Source: an uncultured Raoultella sp.
GTDB lineage: Bacteria > Pseudomonadota > Gammaproteobacteria > Enterobacterales > Enterobacteriaceae
Direction: 5' to 3'
Length of the DNA: 64,000 nt
NCBI GenBank assembly: GCA_900759445.1
Contig: CAAEVH010000004.1
Coordinates: forward strand, 186,001 to 250,000
Program-made: the position numbers and the translations under genes
Shown: positions 50,644 to 61,083 of the stretch, in pieces
Numbering within the stretch: the first letter of the stretch is position 1
How the letters are laid out: each line of letters starts with the position of its first letter
The notes under the pieces: model-generated
What the model saw: only the letters and a program-made list of their open reading frames with translations
Database searches by the model: none
What the model was told of the DNA's origin: nothing

Positions 50644-51834
50644 TTACAGCAGATCGCGGAACTGCGTTTGTTTTAACGCCAGTTCAACGCCGCGAACTTC
50701 CGCCAGCCCTTTCAGGCGACCAATCGCGGAGTAGCCTGGGTTGGTTTTCTTGTGCAGGTCGTCAAGCATCTGGTGTCCGTGATCCGGACGCATCGGGATA
50801 GGACGCAAATCGCCCGCCTTTTTACGGCGCTGTTCTTCGCTCAGGATGGCAGCAACCACCGATACCATATCCACATCGCCTTGCAGGTGCGCACCTTCGT
50901 GGAAGGTTTTCGGGTTATCTTCACGGCAGGTGGAGCGCAGATGCGTGAAGTGGATTCGATCGCCAAAGGTTTCGATCATTTTCACCAGATCGTTATCGGC
51001 GCGCACGCCGTAGGAACCGGTGCACATGGTGAAACCGTTATTGATGCTGTCGACGGTTTCTTTCAGCCACTGCATATCTTCGATAGTCGAAACAATGCGC
51101 GGCAGGCCGAGGATCGGACGCGGCGGATCGTCAGGGTGGACAGCCAGACGCACGCCGACTTCTTCCGCCACAGGCACAATCGCCCGCAGGAATACCGCCA
51201 TATTATCGCGCAGATCGTCTTTGCTGATGCCGTCATATTCAGCGAGGCGCGCACGGAACTGATCCAGCGTATAGCCCTCTTCCGCACCGGGCAGGCCGGC
51301 AATGATATTGCGGGTCAGCTTTTCGATATCGGCATCGCTCATAGCATTGAAGTAATTCAGCGCCTGGCGTTGTTCTTCTGCGGTGTAATCCGCTGCGGCG
51401 CCTGGGCGCTGAAGAATATGCAGTTCGAAGGCCGCAAAAGCAATCTGGTCAAAACGTAGCGCTTTGGAGCCGTCCGGCAGCTGATATTCGAGATCGGTAC
51501 GTGTCCAGTCGAGGATCGGCATGAAGTTATAGCACACGGTATCGATGCCGCAGGTCGCCAGATTACGGATACTCTGCTGATAATTGGCAATCCACGTTTG
51601 GTACTGGCCTGAACGCGTTTTGATATCTTCGTGGACAGGAATACTTTCCACCACCGACCAGGTCAGCCCTTTTTCAGCCAGAATAGCCTGACGCTGTTGA
51701 ATCTCTTCTACCGGCCACACTTCACCGTTGGGAATGTGGTGCAAGGCGGTCACAACACCCGTTGCGCCAGCCTGACGCACATCATCAAGCGATACCGGAT
51801 CGTTAGGCCCGTACCAACGCCAGGTTTGTTCCAT
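50644..51834 (-). CDS. uxuA: D-mannonate dehydratase UxuA
   Basis: Enzyme of glucuronate catabolism that dehydrates D-mannonate to 2-keto-3-deoxygluconate. Starting at MEQTWRWYG (51834) it has 396 residues, against 394 in E. coli. Conserved blocks: [51 protein letters not shown] and [10 protein letters not shown]. In E. coli uxuA pairs with uxuB at another locus. Here it is divergent from yeiQ, a fructuronate-reductase-like gene, so the two would supply consecutive steps. A UxuR/ExuR-like box lies just upstream. Confidence 0.95.
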   Translation of the reverse strand: MEQTWRWYGPNDPVSLDDVRQAGATGVVTALHHIPNGEVWPVEEIQQRQAILAEKGLTWSVVESIPVHEDIKTRSGQYQTWIANYQQSIRNLATCGIDTVCYNFMPILDWTRTDLEYQLPDGSKALRFDQIAFAAFELHILQRPGAAADYTAEEQRQALNYFNAMSDADIEKLTRNIIAGLPGAEEGYTLDQFRARLAEYDGISKDDLRDNMAVFLRAIVPVAEEVGVRLAVHPDDPPRPILGLPRIVSTIEDMQWLKETVDSINNGFTMCTGSYGVRADNDLVKMIETFGDRIHFTHLRSTCREDNPKTFHEGAHLQGDVDMVSVVAAILSEEQRRKKAGDLRPIPMRPDHGHQMLDDLHKKTNPGYSAIGRLKGLAEVRGVELALKQTQFRDLL

Positions 51835-51848
51835 TGTTTCACCCCACA

Positions 51849-51866
51849 AGTTGTTATACCAAATTA
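51849..51866 (-). promoter_or_regulatory. UxuR/ExuR-like operator at uxuA
   Basis: The minus strand reads AATTTGGTATAACAACTT, close to the hexuronate repressor consensus (AAATTGGTATACCAATTT). It lies immediately before the uxuA ribosome-binding site, where binding would block transcription. Confidence 0.55.
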
Positions 51867-51930
51867 AACTACCTGAATGACGACTACCATACAGCCATCC
51901 CGTAGATGTTCAACAGATGGCCTATCATTG

Positions 51931-51946
51931 ATTGATCCAGCTCACA
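51931..51946 (+). promoter_or_regulatory. CRP-like site in the uxuA-yeiQ divergent gap
   Basis: ATTGA-TCCAGC-TCACA has one perfect and one weaker half-site. A TATACT -10 at 51996-52001 facing yeiQ would place this site near -70. Confidence 0.5.
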
Positions 51947-52036
51947 TTCCCCGGATAAATGAGGCACACCAATTCAATTTGCTGTCATATAACTTTATAC
52001 TGCCATTGTTAATTAATGGTTAATCAGGTGTATTTA

Positions 52037-53503
52037 ATGAAAACTATTGCCTCAGCGCCTCTGGCGGAAAATGTCATGATGCCGCAGTACGACCGCCAAC
52101 AATTAAAAACGCGGATTGTACATTTTGGTTTCGGTGCTTTTCACCGCGCCCATCAGGCGTTATTAACCGACAGGGTGCTGAATGCGCAGGGCGGAGACTG
52201 GGGGATTTGCGAGATTAGCCTGTTCAGTGGCGATCGGCTGATGCGTCAGCTTCGCGAACAGGATCATTTATTTACCGTGTTAGAAAAAGGGGCTAACGGC
52301 AACCAGCCTATTGTTATCGGTGCCGTTAACGAATGCCTGAACGCCACGCTGGATTCGCTGGCGGCCATTATTGAAAAATTCTGCGAGCCTCAGGTCGCGA
52401 TTGTCTCGTTAACCATCACGGAAAAAGGCTACTGCATCGATCCGGCGACGGGTTCGTTAGATCTCTCTAATGCGCGTATTATTCACGATCTGCAGACACC
52501 GGCTGAACCGCACTCCGCCCCCGGTATAATCGTAGAAGCGCTGCACCGCCGACGTGAACGTGGACTGCAGCCGTTTACCGTCCTTTCCTGCGATAACATC
52601 CCGAACAATGGTCATGTGGTAAAAAATGCCGTACTGGGGATGGCGGAAAAACGCTCTCCTGAGCTGGCGCACTGGATCCAGGAACACGTCAGTTTCCCGG
52701 GTACTATGGTGGATCGGATTGTTCCCGCCGCCACCGAGGAGTCGCTGGCTGAAATCGCCCACGAGCTTGGCGTTGCCGATCCTTGCGCAATCAGCTGCGA
52801 GCCGTTTATTCAGTGGGTGATTGAAGACAACTTTGTATGTGGTCGTCCGCAATGGGAAACTGCGGGTGTCCAGATGGTCGAAAACGTCTTGCCGTGGGAA
52901 CAAATGAAACTGCGGATGCTGAACGGCAGCCATTCGTTTCTCGCTTATCTCGGCTATCTGGCCGGATTCCAGCACATCAGCGACTGTATGCAGGATAGCG
53001 CATTTCGTGAAGCCGCTTACCGGCTGATGCTCACCGAACAGGCCCCCACGCTGAAAATTACCGATGTTGATTTAAACCAGTATGCCTTAAGTCTGCTGGA
53101 CCGCTTTGCCAACCCGGCGCTGAAACACAAAACCTGGCAAATCGCGATGGATGGTAGCCAGAAATTACCCCAGCGAATGCTGGAAGGGATCCGCGTGCAT
53201 TTAGCACGTCAAAGCGAGTGGCCGCTGTTGGCGCTCGGCATCGCAGGCTGGATGCGCTACGTGAGCGGTGTGGATGATTCAGGCGCGACGATTGATATTC
53301 GTGACCCGCTCAGTGAGAAAATTGCCGCTCTGGTGGCACAGAGCACTGAATCAGATCGCGTCAACGCCCTGCTTTCTCTGCATGAGATTTTCGCCGCCGA
53401 TCTCGTACAGAATCCGCAGTTTGTCGCGGCCATTCAACAGGCCTGGCAGCGTATTTCCCAATACGGTGCGCATCAGGCTGTCATTGAAACGTTAAAAAAT
53501 TAA
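52037..53503 (+). CDS. yeiQ: Fructuronate reductase-like mannitol dehydrogenase YeiQ
   Basis: NAD-dependent polyol/hexuronate dehydrogenase, 488 residues from MKTIAS, matching E. coli YeiQ. An in-frame ATG seven codons upstream has no conservation. Features: VHFGFGAFHRAHQA near the N-terminus, SCDNIPNNGHVVKNAV, and the catalytic Lys region MKLRMLNGSHSFLAYLG. It is related to UxuB and is divergent from uxuA, supporting D-fructuronate to D-mannonate reduction. Confidence 0.93.
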   Translation: MKTIASAPLAENVMMPQYDRQQLKTRIVHFGFGAFHRAHQALLTDRVLNAQGGDWGICEISLFSGDRLMRQLREQDHLFTVLEKGANGNQPIVIGAVNECLNATLDSLAAIIEKFCEPQVAIVSLTITEKGYCIDPATGSLDLSNARIIHDLQTPAEPHSAPGIIVEALHRRRERGLQPFTVLSCDNIPNNGHVVKNAVLGMAEKRSPELAHWIQEHVSFPGTMVDRIVPAATEESLAEIAHELGVADPCAISCEPFIQWVIEDNFVCGRPQWETAGVQMVENVLPWEQMKLRMLNGSHSFLAYLGYLAGFQHISDCMQDSAFREAAYRLMLTEQAPTLKITDVDLNQYALSLLDRFANPALKHKTWQIAMDGSQKLPQRMLEGIRVHLARQSEWPLLALGIAGWMRYVSGVDDSGATIDIRDPLSEKIAALVAQSTESDRVNALLSLHEIFAADLVQNPQFVAAIQQAWQRISQYGAHQAVIETLKN

Positions 53504-53622
53504 CGATTTCTGCCATTAAACAGGACGAAGCACGTCTTCGTCCCCTCACCCCTTCTCTTTTTCCCCATTTTTCGCCAGGATTGTTAAATGCCATTACGGT
53601 AATTTATGATTCTGGAGTAATT

Positions 53623-54609
53623 GTGACTAAAACCAATCTCATCACTGGTTTTCTCGGCAGTGGCAAAACCACCTCTATTCTTCATCTATTGGCGAACAAG
53701 GATCCCGCAGAGAAGTGGGCCGTGCTGGTCAATGAGTTTGGTGAAGTAGGTATTGATGGCGCCCTGTTAGCCGACAGCGGCGCATTGCTAAAAGAGATCC
53801 CCGGCGGCTGTATGTGCTGCGTTAACGGTCTACCGATGCAGGTTGGCCTCAATACGCTGCTGCGTCAGGGAAAACCCGATCGATTGCTGATTGAACCCAC
53901 TGGCCTCGGACACCCTAAACAAATTCTGGATTTACTCACCGCACCGGTTTACGAACCGTGGATCGATCTGCGCGCGACCCTCTGTATTCTTGACCCCCGG
54001 CTGTTACTGGATGAAAAAAGCGTCGCCAATGACAATTTCCGCGATCAGCTGGCCGCCGCAGATATCATTGTTGCCAATAAAGCCGACCGCGCCACAGCGG
54101 AAAGCGAAAACGCCTTGCAAACCTGGTGGCAACACTACGGCGGCAATCGCCAGTTGGTTCATGCCGACCATGGGCAAATTGACGGGCAGTTACTGGATTT
54201 ACCCCGACTAAACCTGGCAGAGCTTCCTGCAAGCGCAGAGCACGCCCATAGCCATGCAGACAAAAAGGGACTGGCGGCATTGAGTCTGCCGTCACAGCAG
54301 CGCTGGCGGCGCAGCCTGAACAGCGGCCAGGGCCATCAGGCCTGCGGTTGGATTTTTGACGCCGATACGGTGTTCGATACCATCGGTCTGCTGGAATGGT
54401 CCCGTCTTGCCCCCGTGGGGCGCGTGAAAGGTGTCATGCGTATAAAGGAAGGGCTGGTGCGCATTAACCGCCAGGGAGACGACTGGCATATTGAGACGCA
54501 AAACGTCGCGCCACCGGATAGCCGTATTGAACTCATCGCCGATACTGAGACCGACTGGAATACGCTACAGAGTGCATTGTTGAGACTTCGTTTAGACGCT
54601 AACGCGTAA
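53623..54609 (+). CDS. yeiR: Zinc-binding GTPase YeiR
   Basis: G3E-family (COG0523) metallochaperone-type GTPase of 328 residues. I chose the GTG at 53623 (VTKTNLITGFLGSGKTT) because it gives the exact E. coli length; the open frame runs further upstream. Walker A is GFLGSGKT, the metal motif is GGCMCC (CxCC), and NKAD is the guanine motif. A His-rich stretch HAHSHAD lies at the domain junction. E. coli YeiR binds zinc, which stimulates GTPase activity. Confidence 0.94.
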   Translation: MTKTNLITGFLGSGKTTSILHLLANKDPAEKWAVLVNEFGEVGIDGALLADSGALLKEIPGGCMCCVNGLPMQVGLNTLLRQGKPDRLLIEPTGLGHPKQILDLLTAPVYEPWIDLRATLCILDPRLLLDEKSVANDNFRDQLAAADIIVANKADRATAESENALQTWWQHYGGNRQLVHADHGQIDGQLLDLPRLNLAELPASAEHAHSHADKKGLAALSLPSQQRWRRSLNSGQGHQACGWIFDADTVFDTIGLLEWSRLAPVGRVKGVMRIKEGLVRINRQGDDWHIETQNVAPPDSRIELIADTETDWNTLQSALLRLRLDANA

Positions 54610-54641
54610 GGTTGCCTTCGTTTTTATAGCAATGGTAAACG

Positions 54642-55358
54642 ATGATGAAAACCCGATACCCTCTTATTCTCCTACTCAATATTGCGGGACTGGCGCTGTT
54701 TCTGTCCTGGTATCTTCCTGCCGGGCATGGGATCTGGTCTTCATTGGATACGGGCGTTTTCCGCTTCTTTAACCAGAAACTGGTGGAAAGCCCGCAGTTC
54801 TTGTGGATTGTTGCTATTACCAATAACCGGGCATTTGATGGTTGCTCATTGCTGGCAATGGGCGCCCTGATGCTGCATTTTTGGCTGAAAGAAACGTCGG
54901 AAGGTCGCCGACGCATTGTCGCTATTGGCCTGGTTATGCTGCTCACCGCAGTGGTATTAAATCAGTTAGGCCAGGCGCTTATTCCCGTTAAACGCGCCAG
55001 CCCTACTCTGATGCTGGATAATATTTATCGCGTCAGCGAATTGCTGCATATTCCGACTAAAGATGCGTCCAGAGACAGTTTCCCCGGCGATCACGGTATG
55101 ATGCTGCTTATTTTTTCCGCATTTATGCTGCGTTATTTCGGAAAAGTCGCCGGAATAATCGGCCTTATTATCGCTGTGGTTTTTGCCTTTCCACGCATAA
55201 TGATTGGCGCTCACTGGCTCACCGATATCGTGATCGGTTCCATGACTGTCGTCTTGATTGGTCTGCCCTGGTGGCTAATGACACCGTTAAGCGACCGATT
55301 AGTCACTCTGTTTGCGAATTATCTGCCCGGTAAAAACAAACATTTTTTAAACAAATAA
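54642..55358 (+). CDS. lpxT: Lipid A 1-diphosphate synthase LpxT
   Basis: Inner-membrane phosphotransferase of 238 residues that moves a phosphate from undecaprenyl pyrophosphate to lipid A on the periplasmic side. PAP2 motifs are KRASPTL, the SFPGDHGMM core and RIMIGAHWLTDIV. Length is one more than E. coli YeiU. Confidence 0.95.
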   Translation: MMKTRYPLILLLNIAGLALFLSWYLPAGHGIWSSLDTGVFRFFNQKLVESPQFLWIVAITNNRAFDGCSLLAMGALMLHFWLKETSEGRRRIVAIGLVMLLTAVVLNQLGQALIPVKRASPTLMLDNIYRVSELLHIPTKDASRDSFPGDHGMMLLIFSAFMLRYFGKVAGIIGLIIAVVFAFPRIMIGAHWLTDIVIGSMTVVLIGLPWWLMTPLSDRLVTLFANYLPGKNKHFLNK

Positions 55359-55771
55359 CGCACAGTAATTAACATCATCAGGGAAAACTCTGATTCCCTG
55401 ATGATGCTTGTCGATATTTCATCATTCTGGCTGTCATTCTCCCGTCATCTTATTCATCTTTAAAATGATTGGGTTGCGTCTTTTTTATCCCGATTGTTCT
55501 TAATTTAGGCAATGCCGGTTATTCACTTTCTGTATCAATTTTTCTTATAAGAAATCACGTAAATTCACTCGCAATGACCGGACCGATCGGGTAATCTCGA
55601 ACTCGTTTTGCCTCGCGGGATAATTATTCTCTTCAGGAATAAATTTGTGCGTTCTGCCACAGATTTGACCTTAAAGAATTGTCTCATCGTGCGATGGTAA
55701 TTAGTCTCGTCACGTTTGGCATTTTTTATAACGATATTTATCGTTAAGGACTTCAAGGGAAAACAAACAAA
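55359..55771. other. lpxT-mepS intergenic region
   Basis: A gap of 413 bp without a convincing gene. A perfect 12-bp stem (CATCATCAGGGA 55373-55384, TCCCTGATGATG 55395-55406) follows lpxT and may end its transcript, although no T-run follows. The rest is AT-rich and should hold the mepS promoter and a long leader. Antisense open frames here look spurious. Confidence 0.55.
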
Positions 55772-56341
55772 ATGGTCAAATCTCAACCGATTTTGAGATA
55801 TATCTTGCGGGGCATACCCGCGATAGCAGTTGCGGTTCTGCTTTCTGCATGTAGCACAACGAACACCGCCAGGAATATGCATTCTGAGACGCATGCTGTG
55901 GGCAATGGAGATAACTCTTCACTGCAAGCCTCTCAGGATGAATTTGAAAATATGGTCCGTAATATCGATGTTAAATCACGTATTATGGACCAGTATGCTG
56001 ACTGGAAAGGCGTGCGTTACCGCCTTGGCGGCAGCACCAAAAAAGGCATTGATTGTTCAAGTTTCGTACAACGTACGTTCCGCGAGCAATTTGGTTTAGA
56101 GCTTCCTCGCTCAACCTACGAACAACAGGAAACGGGTAAATCCGTTTCGCGCACTAACCTGCGCACAGGCGATCTGGTTCTGTTCCGTGCTGGCTCCACT
56201 GGCCGTCACGTCGGTATTTATATCGGCAACAACCAGTTCGTACACGCCTCGACCAGCAGCGGCGTTATCATTTCCAGCATGAACGAACCTTACTGGAAAA
56301 AACGTTACAACGAAGCTCGCCGGGTCCTGAGCCGCAGTTAA
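55772..56341 (+). CDS. mepS: Murein DD-endopeptidase MepS/Spr
   Basis: Outer-membrane lipoprotein of 189 residues with an NlpC/P60 domain that cuts D-Ala-mDAP crosslinks to allow wall growth. The lipobox is LLSAC. The catalytic Cys is in GIDCSSFVQ, and the His residues are in GRHVGIYI and FVHASTS. In E. coli the protein level is set by NlpI-Prc proteolysis. Confidence 0.97.
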   Translation: MVKSQPILRYILRGIPAIAVAVLLSACSTTNTARNMHSETHAVGNGDNSSLQASQDEFENMVRNIDVKSRIMDQYADWKGVRYRLGGSTKKGIDCSSFVQRTFREQFGLELPRSTYEQQETGKSVSRTNLRTGDLVLFRAGSTGRHVGIYIGNNQFVHASTSSGVIISSMNEPYWKKRYNEARRVLSRS

Positions 56342-56387
56342 TTTCGTTTGGCAGCTATCCCTTGGCTATCCTGATGAGACATTTTGA

Positions 56388-56419
56388 AAAGCACTGCTTC
56401 GGCGGTGCTTTTTTTTTTG
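56388..56419 (+). terminator. Terminator of mepS
   Basis: An 8-bp stem AGCACTGC/GCGGTGCT closed by a TTCG tetraloop (56390-56409) is followed by a long T-run. Confidence 0.93.
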
Positions 56420-56514
56420 CTTTGTCTTGTGACTAAGAAAAATCTCACAAGGTGAGTCATTTCAGGTTATATTCATACAGAATAAGCGGTTAACTCAGGT
56501 AAACATAAGGAACT

Positions 56515-58074
56515 ATGTTTAAACGCTCCTCTTCATCCAATCAGAAAATCCTGCTTTCCTGTATGTTAACGGGGCTTATCGTCGCGCTCCTGGTGAGTAC
56601 CCTGCAATTTTTCGTGACCTGGCATAAACGAGACATTAAGTACGACACGCTCCTTTCCGATATCCAGAATTATGTCAGCAGCTACTTCGCCGATCTCAAA
56701 TCCACCACAGATGACCTTCAGCCACTGGTCGCCAACAGTTGCCAACAAGTCGCTGCTCAACTGACCTCCAGCGCAGCCTTTAGCCTCAACGTTCGCGCAT
56801 TTTTACTGGTCAAAAACGGCATTGCTTTCTGCTCCTCCGCAACGGGCGCAATGTTCACCCCGATTTTAGATCTGGTCCCAAGCCTCGATATCAGCAGAAA
56901 TATTGATGTGGAATTACTCCCCGGTACGCCCATGATGCCGAACAAGCCGGCGATAATGATTTGGCACCGGAACCCATCGTTCACTGATAGCGGCGTGTTT
57001 ACCTCACTGAATATTAATCTGGCCCCTTATCTGCTTTATACCGCCCGACAGGATGATTTTAACGGTATTGCCATAGTCGTCGGTGATAACGCGATTTCAA
57101 CATTTTCATCACGGATTATTGATGCCTCCGCTCTGCCCCACTCTCACTGGCGGCAGGCGACCCTGGAAGGTATTCCCCTACAGATTCGTTTATATGCCGA
57201 TGAGTGGACCTATACCGACATCTGGTATTCGATTATGTTGGGATGCATGGCGGGGATTATTGCTGCGCTTCTTCTCTGGTACTACATCTACACCATCCGT
57301 TTACGTCCGGGCAAAGATATCCTCAACGCTATCAAACATAACCAGTTTTATGTGGTGTATCAGCCCGTGGTAGAGGTGCAGACACTGGAGGTGAAAGGTG
57401 TAGAGGTGTTATTACGCTGGAATCATCCGACAACGGGTGAGATCCCACCGGATGCTTTTATTCACTACGCCGAATCCCAGAAAATGATTGTCCCGCTGAC
57501 CCAGCATCTCTTTAAGTTGATAGCCCAAGACGCACCGATGCTGCAAAAAGTGTTACCCGCTGGTGCAAAATTGGGGATCAATATCGCGCCAACGCATCTG
57601 CACGGCGAGACGTTTAAAGACGACATTCATCACCTGCAGACCTCGCTTCCCGCAAACCATTTCCAGATGGTGCTGGAAATCACCGAACGGGATATGCTTA
57701 ATCAACACGAGGCCACAAAGCTTTTTGAATGGCTTCATTCCGCAGGTTTTGAAATTGCCATTGATGATTTTGGCACCGGTCATAGCGCGCTGATTTATCT
57801 GGAACGCTTTACCGTTGACTACCTGAAAATCGATCGCGGCTTTATTAACGCTATTGGAACAGAGACCCTGACCTCTCCGGTTCTGGACGCCGTGTTGACA
57901 CTCTCTAAGCGTCTTAATATGCTGACGGTGGCTGAAGGGGTTGAAACGCCTGAGCAAGCCCGTTGGCTGCGCGATCGTGGGGTGCATTTTTTCCAGGGAT
58001 ACTGGATTAGCCGACCATTAAAACTTGCTGATTTCGTGCGTTGGATGGCGCAGCCCAATAAGCCGACGTGGTGA
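56515..58074 (+). CDS. pdeN: c-di-GMP phosphodiesterase PdeN (Rtn)
   Basis: Membrane protein of 519 residues. Two helices (about 13-35 and 240-262) flank a periplasmic CSS domain (FCSSATGAMF), followed by a cytoplasmic EAL domain. The EAL motif reads EVL (GVEVLLRW); I recall E. coli PdeN having the same. Other catalytic motifs are present: NIAP, EITERD, IDDFGTGHS, LKIDRGF and VAEGVET. The CSS domain is thought to respond to periplasmic thiol oxidation. Confidence 0.93.
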   Translation: MFKRSSSSNQKILLSCMLTGLIVALLVSTLQFFVTWHKRDIKYDTLLSDIQNYVSSYFADLKSTTDDLQPLVANSCQQVAAQLTSSAAFSLNVRAFLLVKNGIAFCSSATGAMFTPILDLVPSLDISRNIDVELLPGTPMMPNKPAIMIWHRNPSFTDSGVFTSLNINLAPYLLYTARQDDFNGIAIVVGDNAISTFSSRIIDASALPHSHWRQATLEGIPLQIRLYADEWTYTDIWYSIMLGCMAGIIAALLLWYYIYTIRLRPGKDILNAIKHNQFYVVYQPVVEVQTLEVKGVEVLLRWNHPTTGEIPPDAFIHYAESQKMIVPLTQHLFKLIAQDAPMLQKVLPAGAKLGINIAPTHLHGETFKDDIHHLQTSLPANHFQMVLEITERDMLNQHEATKLFEWLHSAGFEIAIDDFGTGHSALIYLERFTVDYLKIDRGFINAIGTETLTSPVLDAVLTLSKRLNMLTVAEGVETPEQARWLRDRGVHFFQGYWISRPLKLADFVRWMAQPNKPTW

Positions 58075-58173
58075 TCGCAGTATGCGAATCATATACTCTC
58101 ACTCGCCGCCACATCCCTTATCTTTCAGGCATGATGCCCGTCGGGTTGTGGCAGGAAAAGGAAATCGCTTTTA

Positions 58174-59988
58174 ATGATCCCTCGCGTATTGCTGCTGTTT
58201 ATCGCCCTCATCGGGTTTAGCGCCGAGGCGCAGTCCATCAAAGAAAGCTATGCTTTTGCCGTACTGGGCGAACCGAAGTACGCGTTTAACTTTAATCACT
58301 TTGATTACGTCAACCCTGCGGCCCCCAAAGGCGGGCAAATCACCCTCTCCGCCATCGGCACGTTCGATAACTTCAACCGCTATGCGATGCGCGGTAATCC
58401 CGGAGCACGTACCGAAACGCTTTACGATACGCTGTTTACTACCTCTGACGATGAACCTGGCAGCTATTATCCGCTCATCGCCGACAGCGCACGCTATGCT
58501 GATGACTATTCCTGGGTAGAAATCGCCATCAATCCGCGAGCGCGTTTTCACGATGGCTCCCCCATTACCGCCAGCGATGTCGCATTCACCTTCCACAAAT
58601 TTATGACTGAAGGCGTGCCGCAATTTCGCCTGGTCTACAAGGGAACAACGGTAAAAGCGATCGCGCCATTAACCGTACGTATTGAATTAGCCAAACCGGG
58701 TAAAGAGGACATGCTCAGCCTGTTTTCATTACCCGTGATGCCAGAGAAGTACTGGAAAGATCATAAGCTCAGCGATCCCTTATCATCGCCTCCGCTCGCC
58801 AGCGGTCCTTATCGCATCACGAAATGGAAGATGGGTCAGTACATTGTCTATTCGCGCGTCAACGATTATTGGGCCGCTAATCTGCCCGTCAACCGTGGCC
58901 GCTGGAACTTTGATACCATCCGCTACGACTACTATCTGGATGACAACGTCGCCTTTGAAGCGTTTAAGGCCGGAGCGTTTGACCTGCGTCTTGAAAACGA
59001 TGCCAAAAACTGGGCGACACGTTATACCGGTAAAAATTTCGCGAATCATTACATCATCAAAGATGAGCAAAAAAACGAATCCGCCCAGGATACGCGTTGG
59101 CTGGCGTTTAATATTCAGCGCCCAGTGTTCAGCGACCGACGGGTGCGAGAAGCCATCACCCTGGCCTTTGATTTTGAATGGATGAATAAAGCTCTGTTCT
59201 ATAATGCCTGGAGTCGGACCAACAGCTATTTTCAGAATACCGAGTATGCCGCTAAAAATTACCCCGATGCGGATGAACTGGTGATACTTGCGCCCTTGAA
59301 AAAAGATCTCCCTCCTGAGGTCTTCAGCCAAATTTATCAGCCGCCGAAATCAAAAGGCGATGGCTACGATCGTGACAACCTGTTGAAAGCCGATGCCTTA
59401 CTGGAGCAGGCCGGATGGGTACTTAAGGGACAACAGCGCGTAAACAGCGCCAACGGTAAACCTCTGAGCTTTGAACTGTTGCTCCCGGCGGGCAGTAACA
59501 GTCAGTGGGTGCTGCCGTTCCAGCACAACCTGCAGCGCTTAGGTATTACAATGAACATCCGCCAGGTTGATAACTCACAAATCACAAACCGGCTGCGCAG
59601 TCGTGACTATGACATGATGCCGAGATTGTATCGCGCAATGCCGTGGCCAAGTTCGGACCTGCAAATTCTCTGGGCCTCTGAATATATTGACTCCAGCTAT
59701 AACGCCCCGGGCGTGCAAAGCCCGGTGATTGATAAACTGATCAACCAAATCATCACGGCGCAGGGTGATAAAGCCAAACTAATCCCACTCGGTCGGGCAC
59801 TGGACAGGGTATTAACCTGGAACTACTACATGTTGCCAATGTGGTTTATGGCAGAGGATCGCATCGCCTGGTGGGATAAGTTTTCGCATCCAGCTATTCG
59901 CCCCATTTATACCATTGGTCTCGACAACTGGTGGTACGACGTTAACAAAGCGGCGAAACTGCCAGCAGCCAGACGGCAGGGAGAATAA
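58174..59988 (+). CDS. yejA: Peptide ABC transporter substrate-binding protein YejA
   Basis: Periplasmic SBP_bac_5 family receptor of 604 residues, with a signal peptide cleaved after about residue 19 (FSAEAQS). It serves the YejABEF importer, which takes up microcin C and small peptides in E. coli. Motifs include RFHDGSPITASDVAFTFH and FNIQRPVFSDRRVREAITLA. It is followed directly by yejB. Confidence 0.95.
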   Translation: MIPRVLLLFIALIGFSAEAQSIKESYAFAVLGEPKYAFNFNHFDYVNPAAPKGGQITLSAIGTFDNFNRYAMRGNPGARTETLYDTLFTTSDDEPGSYYPLIADSARYADDYSWVEIAINPRARFHDGSPITASDVAFTFHKFMTEGVPQFRLVYKGTTVKAIAPLTVRIELAKPGKEDMLSLFSLPVMPEKYWKDHKLSDPLSSPPLASGPYRITKWKMGQYIVYSRVNDYWAANLPVNRGRWNFDTIRYDYYLDDNVAFEAFKAGAFDLRLENDAKNWATRYTGKNFANHYIIKDEQKNESAQDTRWLAFNIQRPVFSDRRVREAITLAFDFEWMNKALFYNAWSRTNSYFQNTEYAAKNYPDADELVILAPLKKDLPPEVFSQIYQPPKSKGDGYDRDNLLKADALLEQAGWVLKGQQRVNSANGKPLSFELLLPAGSNSQWVLPFQHNLQRLGITMNIRQVDNSQITNRLRSRDYDMMPRLYRAMPWPSSDLQILWASEYIDSSYNAPGVQSPVIDKLINQIITAQGDKAKLIPLGRALDRVLTWNYYMLPMWFMAEDRIAWWDKFSHPAIRPIYTIGLDNWWYDVNKAAKLPAARRQGE

Positions 59989-61083
59989 ATGGGCGCTTAT
60001 CTGATTCGACGTCTGCTACTGGTGATCCCAACGCTTTGGGCCATCATAACCATCAACTTTTTTATCGTGCAGATTGCCCCCGGTGGTCCGGTTGAGCAGG
60101 CCGTCGCCGCTATTGAGTTCGGACAAAGCGGGGCATTACCCGGCGCGGGTAGTGAAGGCATTCGCGCCAGCCACGCGCAAACCGGCGTCGGCAATATCAG
60201 CGACAGTAATTACCGAGGTGGCCGTGGTCTTGACCCGGAAGTGATCGCCGAAATCACTCGCCGTTACGGGTTCGATAAGCCTATTCATGAGCGTTATTTC
60301 AAAATGCTCTGGGACTATATTCGTTTCGATTTCGGCGACAGTCTGTTTCGTAGCGCCTCAGTGCTGACGCTTATCAAAGACAGCCTGCCTGTTTCCGTCA
60401 CGCTGGGGCTATGGAGTACGCTCATTATCTATCTGGTGTCGATACCGCTTGGGATCCGCAAAGCCGTTCACAACGGCAGCCGATTTGATGTCTGGAGCAG
60501 CGCATTCATTATTATTGGCTATGCCATACCGGCTTTTCTGTTTGCGATTTTACTGATCGTCTTTTTTGCCGGGGGCAGCTATTACGACCTGTTCCCGCTT
60601 CGCGGACTGGTTTCCGCCAATTTTGATTCCCTGCCCTGGTATCAGAAAGTGACCGACTACCTTTGGCATATTACCCTGCCAGTGCTGGCGACGGTGGTTG
60701 GGGGTTTTGCCGCGCTAACCATGCTGACCAAAAACTCATTTCTGGATGAGGTACGCAAACAGTATGTCGTCACCGCGCGCGCCAAAGGGGTCAGCGAGAA
60801 AAACATTCTGTGGAAACATGTGTTTCGCAATGCCATGTTGCTGGTAATCGCTGGCTTCCCGGCAACGTTTATCAGCATGTTTTTTACCGGTTCGCTGCTG
60901 ATTGAAGTGATGTTTTCGCTTAACGGTCTGGGACTACTGGGTTATGAATCCACCGTATCACGTGACTACCCGGTAATGTTTGGCACGCTCTATATCTTCA
61001 CCCTGATCGGTCTGCTGCTGAATATCCTCAGCGACATCAGCTACACGCTGGTCGATCCCCGTATTGATTTTGAGGGACGCTAA
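59989..61083 (+). CDS. yejB: Peptide ABC permease YejB
   Basis: DppB/OppB-type inner-membrane permease of 364 residues with the N-terminal [16 protein letters not shown] and the EAA loop [20 protein letters not shown]. The ATG follows the yejA stop directly, and the stop overlaps the yejE start by one base. Confidence 0.96.
   Translation: MGAYLIRRLLLVIPTLWAIITINFFIVQIAPGGPVEQAVAAIEFGQSGALPGAGSEGIRASHAQTGVGNISDSNYRGGRGLDPEVIAEITRRYGFDKPIHERYFKMLWDYIRFDFGDSLFRSASVLTLIKDSLPVSVTLGLWSTLIIYLVSIPLGIRKAVHNGSRFDVWSSAFIIIGYAIPAFLFAILLIVFFAGGSYYDLFPLRGLVSANFDSLPWYQKVTDYLWHITLPVLATVVGGFAALTMLTKNSFLDEVRKQYVVTARAKGVSEKNILWKHVFRNAMLLVIAGFPATFISMFFTGSLLIEVMFSLNGLGLLGYESTVSRDYPVMFGTLYIFTLIGLLLNILSDISYTLVDPRIDFEGR

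Noticed and set aside
57553..57987. Antisense frame of 144 codons inside pdeN
   Set aside because: Covers the conserved EAL-domain coding sequence in reverse; no independent support.
56515..58074. EVL in place of EAL in PdeN considered as a sign of inactivity
   Set aside because: The same change is present in my recollection of active E. coli PdeN, and the other catalytic motifs are present.
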